NCBI GenBank assembly: GCA_037133095.1
Contig: JBAXOT010000017.1
Span: forward strand, 1 to 38,788
Direction: 5' to 3'
DNA: 38,788 nucleotides
From: CAIMZW01 sp037133095
Lineage (GTDB): Bacteria > Actinomycetota > Actinomycetes > Nanopelagicales > Nanopelagicaceae
Shown: positions 31,252 to 38,788 of the stretch, one piece after another
How positions within the stretch are numbered: the stretch's first letter is position 1
Layout of the letters: each line of letters opens with the position of its first letter
Translations under genes and position numbers: made by a program
Notes under the pieces: model-generated
What the model was told of the DNA's origin: nothing
Database searches by the model: none
Seen by the model: the letters and a program-made list of their open reading frames with translations, nothing else

Positions 31252-31893
31252 GTGTCAGTTAAAGGCGATTCCCTCGGAGTCGGAATCACCGTCGGAGCGT
31301 TTGGCAGCGCCTTCGGGGCTGCGGCTATTGCTTCCCATTTCACCGTTCTTCAAGCGTGTGCGCTCTCTTTGCTGACCTTCTCTGGGGCCTCACAATTCGC
31401 CCTCATTGGCGTCTTGGGTACGGGTGGCAGTGCGCTCAGCGGAATCGCCACCTCCTCACTTCTGGGGATTCGAAATGGGCTCTATGGCGTTCGGATGGCA
31501 TCGATTCTGGAAATTTCAGGCTGGAGGCGATTGGCGGGAGCTCAGATAACAATCGATGAATCCACTGGTGTGGCTCTCGGCCAAGACTCCCCAGCGGAGA
31601 TGAAGCGGGGGTTTTGGTGGACCGGAACTGCAGTCTTCATCTTTTGGAATATTTTCACCCTTCTCGGCGCACTTGGCGCAAATGCCTTAGGCAACCCATC
31701 GGCTTGGGGTTTGGATACCGCCATTCCCGCCATTTTCTTGGGTCTGGTCTGGCATCGGCTGGAATCCCGCATAACCTGGGCGATTGCGATCTCGGCTTGT
31801 GTATTAGCTCTTTGCCTCACACCGATTGCGCCCGCAGGCGTTCCGATCATGGCTACTGCCGGACTTGCCATCATTCTGGGGTGGCGCGAATGA
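31252..31893 (+). CDS. azlC: AzlC-family branched-chain amino acid exporter, large subunit
   Basis: Integral membrane protein of about 213 aa, very hydrophobic with six or more predicted helices. VGAFGSAFGAAAIASHFTV and FSGASQFALIGVLG match the AzlC family, which with AzlD exports branched-chain amino acids or analogues. GTG at 31252 is chosen (MSVKGDS); an in-frame ATG at 31180 would overlap the thyX coding start and add an unusual polar segment. Its stop overlaps the azlD start (ATGA). Confidence 0.85.
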   Translation: MSVKGDSLGVGITVGAFGSAFGAAAIASHFTVLQACALSLLTFSGASQFALIGVLGTGGSALSGIATSSLLGIRNGLYGVRMASILEISGWRRLAGAQITIDESTGVALGQDSPAEMKRGFWWTGTAVFIFWNIFTLLGALGANALGNPSAWGLDTAIPAIFLGLVWHRLESRITWAIAISACVLALCLTPIAPAGVPIMATAGLAIILGWRE

Positions 31894-32198
31894 GTCCACA
31901 ATGGATTTCGGTTATTGGCACCTCCTTCTTCTGCTTCGCCTTTAAATATTTAGGGCACTCAGTTCCGGCGAGTTGGCTCAATCATCCGCGCATTCAACGA
32001 ATCAACACCTATATTCCAATTGTCCTGTTGACCGGACTCGTCACCGTCCAGAGTTTTACCGAAAAAACAAAGTTAGTCATTGATCATAGGGCCGCCGGAA
32101 TCGCAGTGGCCTTTACCGCTCTCCTGCTGAAGGTGCCATTTCCTTTTGTAGTAATTAGCGCCGCGGTGACATCTGCCTTGGTCTACCGCTATGCGTAG
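31890..32198 (+). CDS. azlD: AzlD-family small subunit
   Basis: A 102-aa hydrophobic protein with about four membrane helices, starting MSPQWISVIG. The ATG overlaps the azlC stop by 4 bp, the standard AzlCD arrangement. A longer in-frame extension upstream is out of frame with azlC and not membrane-like. It is convergent with the permease gene at 32205, with a 6-bp gap. Confidence 0.82.
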   Translation: MSPQWISVIGTSFFCFAFKYLGHSVPASWLNHPRIQRINTYIPIVLLTGLVTVQSFTEKTKLVIDHRAAGIAVAFTALLLKVPFPFVVISAAVTSALVYRYA

Positions 32199-32204
32199 CC
32201 GAAA

Positions 32205-33020
32205 TTAAAGCCGACTGCCGACAGCCGATCCTTCAGAAAGACGTTGACTGAGCCAGACCGGAAGAATAAACGCCACCAACATCATGGTTGCAACTACGTT
32301 AACAATTGGTGCTTGGTTTGGCCGGAATAGGTTATTGAAAATCCACTGTGGCAGTGTTTGAACACTCGCACCTGATGTGAAAGTCGTCACGACAATCTCA
32401 TCAAAGGAAAGCGCAAAGGCAAGTAATCCACCGGCAACAAGTGCCGAACGAATTATTGGAAATGTCACAAAAGCAAAAGTCTGGAACGTGCTGGCACCGA
32501 GGTCACTCGACGCCTCTTCCAGCGAGTTACCCATTCGTCGCAGGCGAGCCAATAAGTTGTTATAAACAATCACAATACAAAATGTCGCGTGGCCAATGAT
32601 GACCGTTGCCAAGCCGAGGCCAATTCCCAATGGTTGCAGAACGGCATTAAACGCCGAGTTCAGCGCAATACCGGTCACAATGCCTGGCAGCGCAATCGGA
32701 AGCACCACCAACAACGAAATCGTGTTCTTCGCAAAGAAGTCATACCGCGCCACCGCAAAGGCAATGAAACTTCCTAAAATGACTGAAATGACTGTTGCAC
32801 CGAGGCCGGCTTTAAGACTGGTCAGCAAGGCCGGGATCACACCATCGCTATGGAAGACCCGAGTCCACCAAACAGTTGACAATGAGGAAGGTGGCCAAGA
32901 AAAAGTTCGCGAAGGATTAAAGGAGTTAATAACGACAACTGCTAAAGGCAAGTAGATGAAGATCAAAACGATGCCAGTAAAGGCACCCAGAATAATTTTG
33001 GCTCTGCGGGAGATCTTCAC
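32205..33020 (-). CDS. potC: Spermidine/putrescine-type ABC transporter permease (PotC-like)
   Basis: Inner permease of 271 aa with about six helices. The EAA loop is EEASSDLGASTFQTFAFVTFP, which docks the ATPase. GTG at 33020 is chosen (MKISRRAK), 34 bp after the potB stop. The open frame continues to 33182, but that part overlaps potB and is not hydrophobic. It is the last gene of the potA–potD–potB–potC run. Polyamine specificity is by family similarity only. Confidence 0.88.
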   Translation of the reverse strand: MKISRRAKIILGAFTGIVLIFIYLPLAVVVINSFNPSRTFSWPPSSLSTVWWTRVFHSDGVIPALLTSLKAGLGATVISVILGSFIAFAVARYDFFAKNTISLLVVLPIALPGIVTGIALNSAFNAVLQPLGIGLGLATVIIGHATFCIVIVYNNLLARLRRMGNSLEEASSDLGASTFQTFAFVTFPIIRSALVAGGLLAFALSFDEIVVTTFTSGASVQTLPQWIFNNLFRPNQAPIVNVVATMMLVAFILPVWLSQRLSEGSAVGSRL

Positions 33021-33054
33021 TAAAAGTTCTGCCTTTTCTTCATGGAGAATTTCA

Positions 33055-33921
33055 TTAGAAATTCTCCAATGCACCAGAGCGTCTAACGAAATACAAATAT
33101 CCCAAAATCGTTGCAATCGGAAAGAGCGCCGCGGCGGCCGCGAACGGTAAATTGCCCGCCGTTCCAACATTGTCGTACACAACGTTCGCCATTAATTGCG
33201 ATTTTCCGCCAACAATTTTTACGACAATGTAATCACCAAGGGTGAGCGAAAAAGTAAAGAGCGAGCCCGCGATAATCGAGGGATAAATGATCGGGATGAT
33301 GACTTGTCGAAAAGTCTTGCCGGCGCTGGCACCCAGATCACTCGATGCCTCTAATAAGGAGTCAGGAAGTCGTTCCAACCCGGCATAAATAGGCAGAATC
33401 ATGTAGGGCAACCAGAGATAAGCCAGGGTCAAAGTTGTGGCGAAAAGACCATAACCCGGTGGGTTTATATGCAGGGGCTTAAGCAACCACACCAGGACTC
33501 CCCCATCAGAAAACATGGTTCGCCAGGCATAAGTCTTCACGAGATAGCTCGCCCAGAGAGGCAAGATGATAATCACGATGGCAAAGTTTCTCAGTCGTTG
33601 CGAGAGAACTTTGGCCATGAAAAAAGCGATGGGGATTGCGATTACGGCATCGAAGACGGTGACCAAAACCGCAACAGTCAAAGAACGTTGGGCAATGACG
33701 CGATAGACACTTTGTGTAAAGAGAATGTGGAAGTTATCGAGATTGAAGTGGCGAACCACATTTCCAGTAAAACTATCGACAGTCCAAAAGGCCGAGGCAA
33801 ACATCGTGGCAAGAGATCCGAGGTAGGCAACCACCAGCCAAAACATGGGCGCACTCAGAAGTATCGCCAACCGACTTTTCGGATGGCGATACAACCAAGT
33901 AGATACCTTGTTTACTCTCAT
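33055..33921 (-). CDS. potB: Spermidine/putrescine-type ABC transporter permease (PotB-like)
   Basis: A 288-aa permease with about six helices and the EAA loop LLEASSDLGASAGKTFRQVI. The region LPLWASYLVKTYAWRTMF is characteristic of PotB-type permeases. It starts 10 bp after the binding-protein gene stops, so one mRNA is likely. Confidence 0.9.
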   Translation of the reverse strand: MRVNKVSTWLYRHPKSRLAILLSAPMFWLVVAYLGSLATMFASAFWTVDSFTGNVVRHFNLDNFHILFTQSVYRVIAQRSLTVAVLVTVFDAVIAIPIAFFMAKVLSQRLRNFAIVIIILPLWASYLVKTYAWRTMFSDGGVLVWLLKPLHINPPGYGLFATTLTLAYLWLPYMILPIYAGLERLPDSLLEASSDLGASAGKTFRQVIIPIIYPSIIAGSLFTFSLTLGDYIVVKIVGGKSQLMANVVYDNVGTAGNLPFAAAAALFPIATILGYLYFVRRSGALENF

Positions 33922-33931
33922 TTATTGCAGA

Positions 33932-35122
33932 TTAACCTTTGATAGTTGTCCAAGCTTGAGTCCAAGCGGCATAGTCTTTACAGACCACATTCTTTCGACC
34001 ATCAAGACAAGTCGATGTTGGTGTCGTCCAGTAGTAGATGTTCTTTGCATATGCAGCATCAGTGGCATGATAAGAGGCACAGAAGTTCTTATCAGCAGTC
34101 AACGCACAGGATTTCGTCTGTGAAGGTGACTCACCAAACCACTCCGCAACCTGGGCATTAGCCTTGGGGGAAATGATCCAGTTCATCCACTTGTACATGC
34201 AATTTGGATGGGCGGCCTTCGCTGCGATCATCCAGGTATCCGACCAACCAGTTGAACCTTCTTTAGGGACAATTGCACCAACCTTTATTTTCTTATCTGA
34301 GGTAAGAACGTTGACGTTATATTGCCATGCAGTTCCCAAGAGAGTGTTCTTGGATTCAAAAGACTGAATCGACTTGGATGCATCCGACCAATACTCGCCA
34401 ACAATATTCTTTTGGGTTTTCAAAAGTGCCACCACGGCATTGAATTGAGTGGTGTCCAAAGAATAAGGATTCGTAATTCCCAAAGCTGGCTTGGTCTTCA
34501 TCAAATAGAGCGCAGCGTCCGCGATATAGATAGGTGAGTCATACGCCGTGATTTTGCCTTTGTATGGTGAATTTGCATCAAAGACGGCGCCCCATGAAGT
34601 TGGTGCTGGCTTGACGAGAGCAGTGTTGTAGGCCAAAACGTTGGCGCCCCAACCGTGAGGCACTCCGTACATCTGACCGCCAACGGAGTTCCAGCCTTTG
34701 TTCTTCAAGAAAGAAGAAACCGTTGCATAGTTAGGAATCAGTGAAGTGTTAACCGGAGCCACGACACCGCCATAAATTAAACGAAGCGTTGCATCACCGG
34801 AAGCGGAAACTCCGTCATAGCCGCCGGATTTCATCAGCGTAACCATTTCGTCTGAAGTGTTGCCGACCTTGGCATTAACCATGCAACCGGTCGCCTTCTC
34901 AAACGGGTGGACCCAGTCCGCAGTTTTATCGTTGCTGCCATTTTCGGCATATCCGGCCCAAATAACGATGTTGAGAGCGCCTTCGCCCTTTCCAACTGTT
35001 GATGCCAATGGCACCTTAGGCAATGTTGCCGCCGACGAAGCTGTGGCAACTACTCCAGCCATGATCAAAAGTGCAGCGGAAGCGGCACTAGTCACTGCAA
35101 TCAAGCGTTTTGATCGCAACAT
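33932..35122 (-). CDS. potD: Polyamine-type ABC transporter substrate-binding protein (PotD-like)
   Basis: A 396-aa exported protein. ATG at 35122 (MLRSKRL) is chosen because GGGAAGG lies just upstream; an in-frame start at 35185 would overlap potA. The signal peptide (about 1–31) has a hydrophobic core and an ASSAA cleavage area but no lipobox Cys, which is odd for a monoderm binding protein. The mature part has LNIVIWAGYAENG, SGDATLRLIYGG and VPHGWGANVLAYN. It has six cysteines, suggesting up to three disulfides. The ligand is probably a polyamine or similar cation, by family. Confidence 0.87.
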   Translation of the reverse strand: MLRSKRLIAVTSAASAALLIMAGVVATASSAATLPKVPLASTVGKGEGALNIVIWAGYAENGSNDKTADWVHPFEKATGCMVNAKVGNTSDEMVTLMKSGGYDGVSASGDATLRLIYGGVVAPVNTSLIPNYATVSSFLKNKGWNSVGGQMYGVPHGWGANVLAYNTALVKPAPTSWGAVFDANSPYKGKITAYDSPIYIADAALYLMKTKPALGITNPYSLDTTQFNAVVALLKTQKNIVGEYWSDASKSIQSFESKNTLLGTAWQYNVNVLTSDKKIKVGAIVPKEGSTGWSDTWMIAAKAAHPNCMYKWMNWIISPKANAQVAEWFGESPSQTKSCALTADKNFCASYHATDAAYAKNIYYWTTPTSTCLDGRKNVVCKDYAAWTQAWTTIKG

Positions 35123-35151
35123 TGTTGACCTTCCCTTTTCTTTGCGGGTAC

Positions 35152-36150
35152 TTACCCAACCTGGAATTCGTATTTCGAATCCCAAGAAATTTTGATTAAT
35201 GATTCCACTACTGGGGTCGCAAGTGAAGAACCATCATTTTCTTGCAACAAAGTGAGCGTGTCACCTTTGGCAAGTTCTACATCTATCCGTGTAAAGGAGC
35301 CGAGGAATTGAATTTGAACTACCTTTCCACTGGCTTTGCGCTCTAAATCATGACCAACCTTTATCTTTTCAGGGCGAATGCTAAAGGTCCCGGATTTGCC
35401 CAAGATTTCCAGGCTGGTTTCAGCATGAAGTAAATTCGAGATCCCGACAAAGCCCGCTACGAATTCGTTGGCTGGCTGTTCATACACCTCGCGAGGAGTC
35501 CCAACTTGCACTATCTGGCCGTGATTGAAAACGGCAATCCGATCAGCCATGGTCAGCGCTTCTTCTTGATCGTGAGTAACGAAAATAAAAGTAATCCCAA
35601 GTTGAACTTGCAGCTCCTTCAACTCTTTTTGCATCTCATGGCGAAGTTTGAGATCCAGAGCGCCCAGCGGTTCGTCAAGCAACAATACTTTCGGCTCATT
35701 CACAATGGCTCGCGCCAACGCAACTCTCTGTCTTTGTCCACCACTGAGTTGGGATGGTTTGCGATTTTCGTAACCGACTAGTTTGACTCGTTCCAGCGCA
35801 CGCCGCGCTCGTTCTTCGCGTTCAGCCTTTGCAACACCTTTGACCCGAAGTCCGTACTCCACATTCTTCTGCACGCTCATATGTGGGAAGAGCGCATAAT
35901 CTTGAAAGACGGTATTGACATCGCGATTAAATGGTGGAGTTTTGCTGACATCTTCACCGGCAATTTTGATTGAGCCAGAGGTTGGTATTTCGAATCCCGC
36001 TATGAGGCGAAGTACCGTGGTCTTCCCGGAACCACTCGGTCCGAGCATGGCAAAAAATTCGCCATCAGCAATTTCTAGATTTACCCCAGCAACCGCCTCA
36101 ACTTCGCCGAAATTCTTGCGAAGTTCCTGCAGGGCAATAGCTATGGTCAC
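35152..36150 (-). CDS. potA: Spermidine/putrescine-type ABC transporter ATPase (PotA-like)
   Basis: A 332-aa ATPase. Walker A GPSGSGKTT (37–45), Q-loop FQDYALFPH, signature LSGGQ (135–139), Walker B LLLDEP (156–161), H-loop THDQEEAL. A C-terminal TOBE-like domain begins near residue 245. The start is GTG. It follows the glutaredoxin-like gene by 2 bp and precedes the binding-protein gene by 29 bp. Confidence 0.93.
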   Translation of the reverse strand: MTIAIALQELRKNFGEVEAVAGVNLEIADGEFFAMLGPSGSGKTTVLRLIAGFEIPTSGSIKIAGEDVSKTPPFNRDVNTVFQDYALFPHMSVQKNVEYGLRVKGVAKAEREERARRALERVKLVGYENRKPSQLSGGQRQRVALARAIVNEPKVLLLDEPLGALDLKLRHEMQKELKELQVQLGITFIFVTHDQEEALTMADRIAVFNHGQIVQVGTPREVYEQPANEFVAGFVGISNLLHAETSLEILGKSGTFSIRPEKIKVGHDLERKASGKVVQIQFLGSFTRIDVELAKGDTLTLLQENDGSSLATPVVESLIKISWDSKYEFQVG

Positions 36151-36152
36151 GG

Positions 36153-36401
36153 CTAGAGAATAGCCAAAGATTCCAATTTTGCCTTCAATTGGGCATTAGA
36201 TGGTTCAGAAAGAAACGAGCCGTCTTGGAAGACCAGCAAGGGGATATTTTGGCGTCCGCTGACCTCGACGATTGTTCCCGCCGCGCTCAGGTCAATCTCA
36301 CTGTCGACATAATCGTAGGCCACCGAATTTTCATCGAGGAATCTCTTTGATACTCGACAATCGCCACACCAATCAGCACCGTAAAAAATAATTCGTTTAA
36401 T
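36153..36401 (-). CDS. Glutaredoxin/mycoredoxin-like protein with apparent ATT start
   Basis: An 82-aa thioredoxin-fold protein. IIFYGADWCGDCRVSKRFLD has the CxxC pair (Cys12, Cys15), NIPLL gives the cis-Pro (Pro54) and VFQDGSFLSEPS is the usual C-terminal strand and helix area. No ATG, GTG or TTG lies between the dapB stop and the CxxC motif. The only workable start in frame is ATT at 36399–36401, directly after the dapB TAA. GGAG (36408–36411) inside dapB sits 6 nt before ATT, an ideal distance. It likely reduces disulfides or mycothiol adducts, by family. Readthrough of the dapB stop, which is in the same frame, is the alternative. It lies 2 bp before potA. Confidence 0.8.
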   Translation of the reverse strand: MKRIIFYGADWCGDCRVSKRFLDENSVAYDYVDSEIDLSAAGTIVEVSGRQNIPLLVFQDGSFLSEPSNAQLKAKLESLAIL

Positions 36402-37148
36402 TTACAACTCCAAAAAGTGTTCGAGTCCAAAAGTTAAGCCCGGGGTCATAACCACTTTGCGAATCCCCAAGAGAACGCCAGGCATGTAACCAGTGCGATC
36501 CATTGAATCGTGACGAATCGTCAACGTTTCTCCCGTTTCGCCCAAGATAACCTCTTGGTGGGCAACAAGACCACGAAGACGCACTGAATGAATCGGAACA
36601 TCCCCCACCTTGGTGCCGCGTGCTCCTTCTGCTGAATTTGTGGTGGCATCAGGCATAGCCGCTTTTGAAACCGAGGCTCGAGCCTGCGAGATGAGCTCCG
36701 CAGTACGAGTCGCCGTTCCTGACGGAGCATCCACTTTGTTCGGGTGATGAAGTTCGATGATCTCAACAGATTCGAAATACTTCGCTGCCTGAGCGGCGAA
36801 TTGCATCATCAGAACCGCGCCGAGACCAAAGTTAGGGGCGATGAGGGCACCGACTTGTGGTTGGGCGGCTAGTAGCTCGTGAACTTTCGCGAGCTTGCTC
36901 TGGTTAAAACCAGTGGTACCAACAACCACGTTGATGCCATGGTTGATGGCAAACTCGACATTTCCCATTACAGAATCTGGATGCGTAAAGTCAACGACTA
37001 CCTGCGCGCCGGATGAAAGCAGCAAATCCAACGAGTCGCCAATATCAATCTGAGCGACGAGTTCAAGGTCGTCCGACATATTTATCGCGTTGACGGTTTC
37101 GGTTCCCATCCGACCTTTTGCCCCAAGCACTGCAACTTTGATGCTCAT
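36402..37148 (-). CDS. dapB: 4-hydroxy-tetrahydrodipicolinate reductase
   Basis: Second enzyme of the DAP branch, NAD(P)H-dependent. The 248-aa protein has the nucleotide-binding GAKGRMG (9–15), VVGTTGF, and the substrate motif ELHHPNKVDAPSGTA (about 132–146). The start ATG overlaps the stop of the M16 peptidase gene. The stop codon is directly followed, in the same frame, by the glutaredoxin-like coding sequence. Confidence 0.95.
   Translation of the reverse strand: MSIKVAVLGAKGRMGTETVNAINMSDDLELVAQIDIGDSLDLLLSSGAQVVVDFTHPDSVMGNVEFAINHGINVVVGTTGFNQSKLAKVHELLAAQPQVGALIAPNFGLGAVLMMQFAAQAAKYFESVEIIELHHPNKVDAPSGTATRTAELISQARASVSKAAMPDATTNSAEGARGTKVGDVPIHSVRLRGLVAHQEVILGETGETLTIRHDSMDRTGYMPGVLLGIRKVVMTPGLTFGLEHFLEL
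36408..36411 (-). promoter_or_regulatory. Ribosome binding site deciding the ATT start
   Basis: GGAG within the last codons of dapB, 6 nt upstream of the ATT codon. It supports initiation at ATT and translational coupling to dapB. Confidence 0.55.
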
Positions 37149-38416
37149 GCAATCACCTTTTCGAACTTGGTGGCACTCTTAAACGGTCCCACTATGCCAA
37201 GCGTAGAAGGTCGAGGCAGGATGTCGCTGGCTAAGGCGCGAATTTCTTCCGGTGTCACAACTTCAATTCGCTGTAAAATTTCATCAAAACCCATAATGCT
37301 GCCGTAGACCAGTTCGCTTTTGCCGATTCGACTCATGCGCGAGCCCGTATCTTCCTGGCTCAGCACTAAGGAACCTGATACCGCGCCCTTTGCCCGGCGA
37401 ATTTCCTCGTCCGTCAGCCCATTGAGCGCAACGTCATGAGTGACATCACGAATAATCTGAGTTACTTCCACAGCCTTGGACGGATGGCACCCAGCATAAA
37501 AAGCGAGGGAACCGCTGCCGGCAAATTGTTGGACATAGGCATAGACCGAATAGGCCAGCCCACGCTTCTCGCGAATCTCTTGGAAAAGCCGGGAAGACAT
37601 ACCGCCACCGAGTGCGGATGCCAAAATACTAAGGGCGAAGCGGCGATCGTCATTTCGATCAACGCCTTCAACACCCATCAATAAATGCGCCTGCTCGGAT
37701 TTGCGATCGATAATGCCTACCTTGTGATGGCCACTCACCTTTGCTTTTGAGGCCGCCCGAGTATGAAATTCTTTCTCTGGCACATCGAGAAAGCCGTCTT
37801 TAGATAAGGCTTGTTCAACTAACTTGGAAACATGTTTATGCTTCACATTTCCAGCCACAGCAACCACGAGGTCTTCGGGTTGATAACGCTTTTTATAATA
37901 GTTAAATACTGAATTACGCGACATCGCCTTCATTGATTCGACGGTACCGAGAATTGGCCGTCCCAATGGGGTATCGCCATAAAAAGTTTCCAGAAAAAGA
38001 TCGTGCACTAAATCCGAAGGGTCATCATCGCGCATTGCGATCTCTTCAAGAACTACATTTCGTTCCGAATCTACGTCCTCTGGCTTGATAATCGAGGATG
38101 TAATTAAATCCGAGACAACATCAATCGCCAATGGCAGATCGGTATCAATAACGCGGGCATAAAAGCAGGTGTATTCCTTGCCGGTAAAAGCGTTCATCTC
38201 GCCGCCGACGGCTTCTATGGATGAGGAGATCTCCATAGCATTGCGCCGTTTAGTTCCTTTAAATAATAAGTGTTCGAGAAAGTGTGAAGCCCCCGCGACC
38301 GATGGTGTCTCATCGCGGGAGCCCACATTGACCCAAATTCCTACCGCAGCGGAACGAACCGTACTGACTTCTTCAGTGACGATTCGTAACCCGCTGGGCA
38401 GGGTGGTTTTACTCAA
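37145..38416 (-). CDS. M16-family zinc metallopeptidase
   Basis: A 423-aa processing-peptidase-like protein. The inverted zinc motif HFLEH (45–49) with the distal Glu in NVVLEEIAMRDD marks an active M16 subunit. The C-terminal half has GGGMSSRLFQEIREKRGLAYSV, the R/Y substrate pair region. The start is TTG, 4 bp after the pnp stop. pnp–M16–dapB is a common actinobacterial order. Substrates are unknown. Confidence 0.92.
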   Translation of the reverse strand: MSKTTLPSGLRIVTEEVSTVRSAAVGIWVNVGSRDETPSVAGASHFLEHLLFKGTKRRNAMEISSSIEAVGGEMNAFTGKEYTCFYARVIDTDLPLAIDVVSDLITSSIIKPEDVDSERNVVLEEIAMRDDDPSDLVHDLFLETFYGDTPLGRPILGTVESMKAMSRNSVFNYYKKRYQPEDLVVAVAGNVKHKHVSKLVEQALSKDGFLDVPEKEFHTRAASKAKVSGHHKVGIIDRKSEQAHLLMGVEGVDRNDDRRFALSILASALGGGMSSRLFQEIREKRGLAYSVYAYVQQFAGSGSLAFYAGCHPSKAVEVTQIIRDVTHDVALNGLTDEEIRRAKGAVSGSLVLSQEDTGSRMSRIGKSELVYGSIMGFDEILQRIEVVTPEEIRALASDILPRPSTLGIVGPFKSATKFEKVIA

Positions 38417-38420
38417 TTAT

Positions 38421-38788
38421 TTATTCAGCTGACTCAGCGACTGGAGCAGTTCCTTCAGCAAAGACTGGGACCAAAGAGAACTTGCCCTTTGGATCGATCT
38501 CGCCGATTTCTACTTCTAGTTTGTCGCCAACCTTCATGACCTCTTCGAGGTTTTCAATGCGCTTGCCACCATGCATCTTGCGAATTTGCGAGATATGCAG
38601 CAAACCATCCTTGCCTGGAACGAGAGAAATGAATGCACCGAACGTTGCAAGCTTGACGACGGTGCCATTAAAGCGCTCGCCCACGGAAGGAATGTGTGGG
38701 TTAGCAATAGCATCGATCATGACCTTAGCGGCCTCTGCTTGTGAACCTTCGAGAGCGCCGATGTAGATAGTTCCATCATCTTCGATGG
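38421..38788 (-). CDS. pnp: Polyribonucleotide nucleotidyltransferase, C-terminal part (5' truncated by window edge)
   Basis: The frame is open to the window edge. The visible ~121 residues contain the end of the KH domain (DDGTIYIGALEGSQAEAAK) and the S1 RNA-binding domain (GTVVKLATFGAFISLVPGKDG, then LLHISQI). This is the 3' end of PNPase, a phosphorolytic 3'-exonuclease. The short acidic tail ends AESAE. Confidence 0.93.
   Translation of the reverse strand, partial: IEDDGTIYIGALEGSQAEAAKVMIDAIANPHIPSVGERFNGTVVKLATFGAFISLVPGKDGLLHISQIRKMHGGKRIENLEEVMKVGDKLEVEIGEIDPKGKFSLVPVFAEGTAPVAESAE

Noticed and set aside
33021..33182. Longer PotC-like protein beginning at 33182
   Set aside because: This part overlaps the end of potB, is polar and is not part of the permease fold; GTG at 33020 fits the family length.

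Overview
The window looks like a chromosomal segment of an actinobacterium (Actinomycetota). Evidence is the gene order around recA–recX–miaB–miaA–dapF–hflX and pnp–M16 peptidase–dapB–thyX–dapA–rnj–ftsK–rimO–pgsA–cinA–clgR, plus two lineage markers: a DUF3046 protein and the ClgR-type XRE regulator. Base composition by eye is near 50% GC, low for this phylum. Together with the compact layout this would fit a streamlined freshwater lineage such as Nanopelagicales, but that placement is inference. No rRNA, tRNA, CRISPR array, transposase or integrase is visible, and no gene-free stretch exceeds about 210 bp.

Left flank (1–5147): the 3' end of an acetyl-CoA hydrolase/transferase gene, then a tightly overlapping minus-strand run hflX, dapF, miaA, miaB.

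Central accessory locus (5190–18248): about 13 kb sits between miaB and recX, genes that are commonly close together in actinobacteria. It holds eight small secreted proteins of TasA/camelysin-like type with SipW-type signal peptides. It also holds six two-pass signal peptidases of the archaeal/ER (Ser-His) class and two response-regulator-like proteins whose receiver domains lack the phosphoacceptor Asp. The locus reads as two collinear copies of one unit. Unit A (5190–9988) is small subunit, 295-aa subunit, 221-aa subunit, two peptidases, a divergent regulator, and one convergent peptidase. Unit B (10771–18248) is small subunit, 455-, 295-, 310- and 241-aa subunits, two peptidases, a divergent regulator, and one convergent peptidase. 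A nitroreductase gene lies between them. Peptidase and subunit genes overlap by ATGA in each unit. The subunits share a leader motif, one two-Cys loop and, in six of them, a C-terminal aromatic-F-x-E-x-Q tail. The likely product is one or more surface fibres or a matrix made from subunits matured by dedicated peptidases. This is the best candidate for an undescribed system.

Right part (18304–38788): recX and recA (with a LexA box), glpX on the plus strand, and then minus-strand housekeeping genes: DUF3046, tetR, clgR, cinA, pgsA, rimO, a RodZ-like gene, ftsK, rnj, dapA, thyX. After these come azlCD on the plus strand and a minus-strand run of pnp (partial), an M16 peptidase gene, dapB, a glutaredoxin-like gene that appears to start with ATT, and a potADBC-type ABC transporter.
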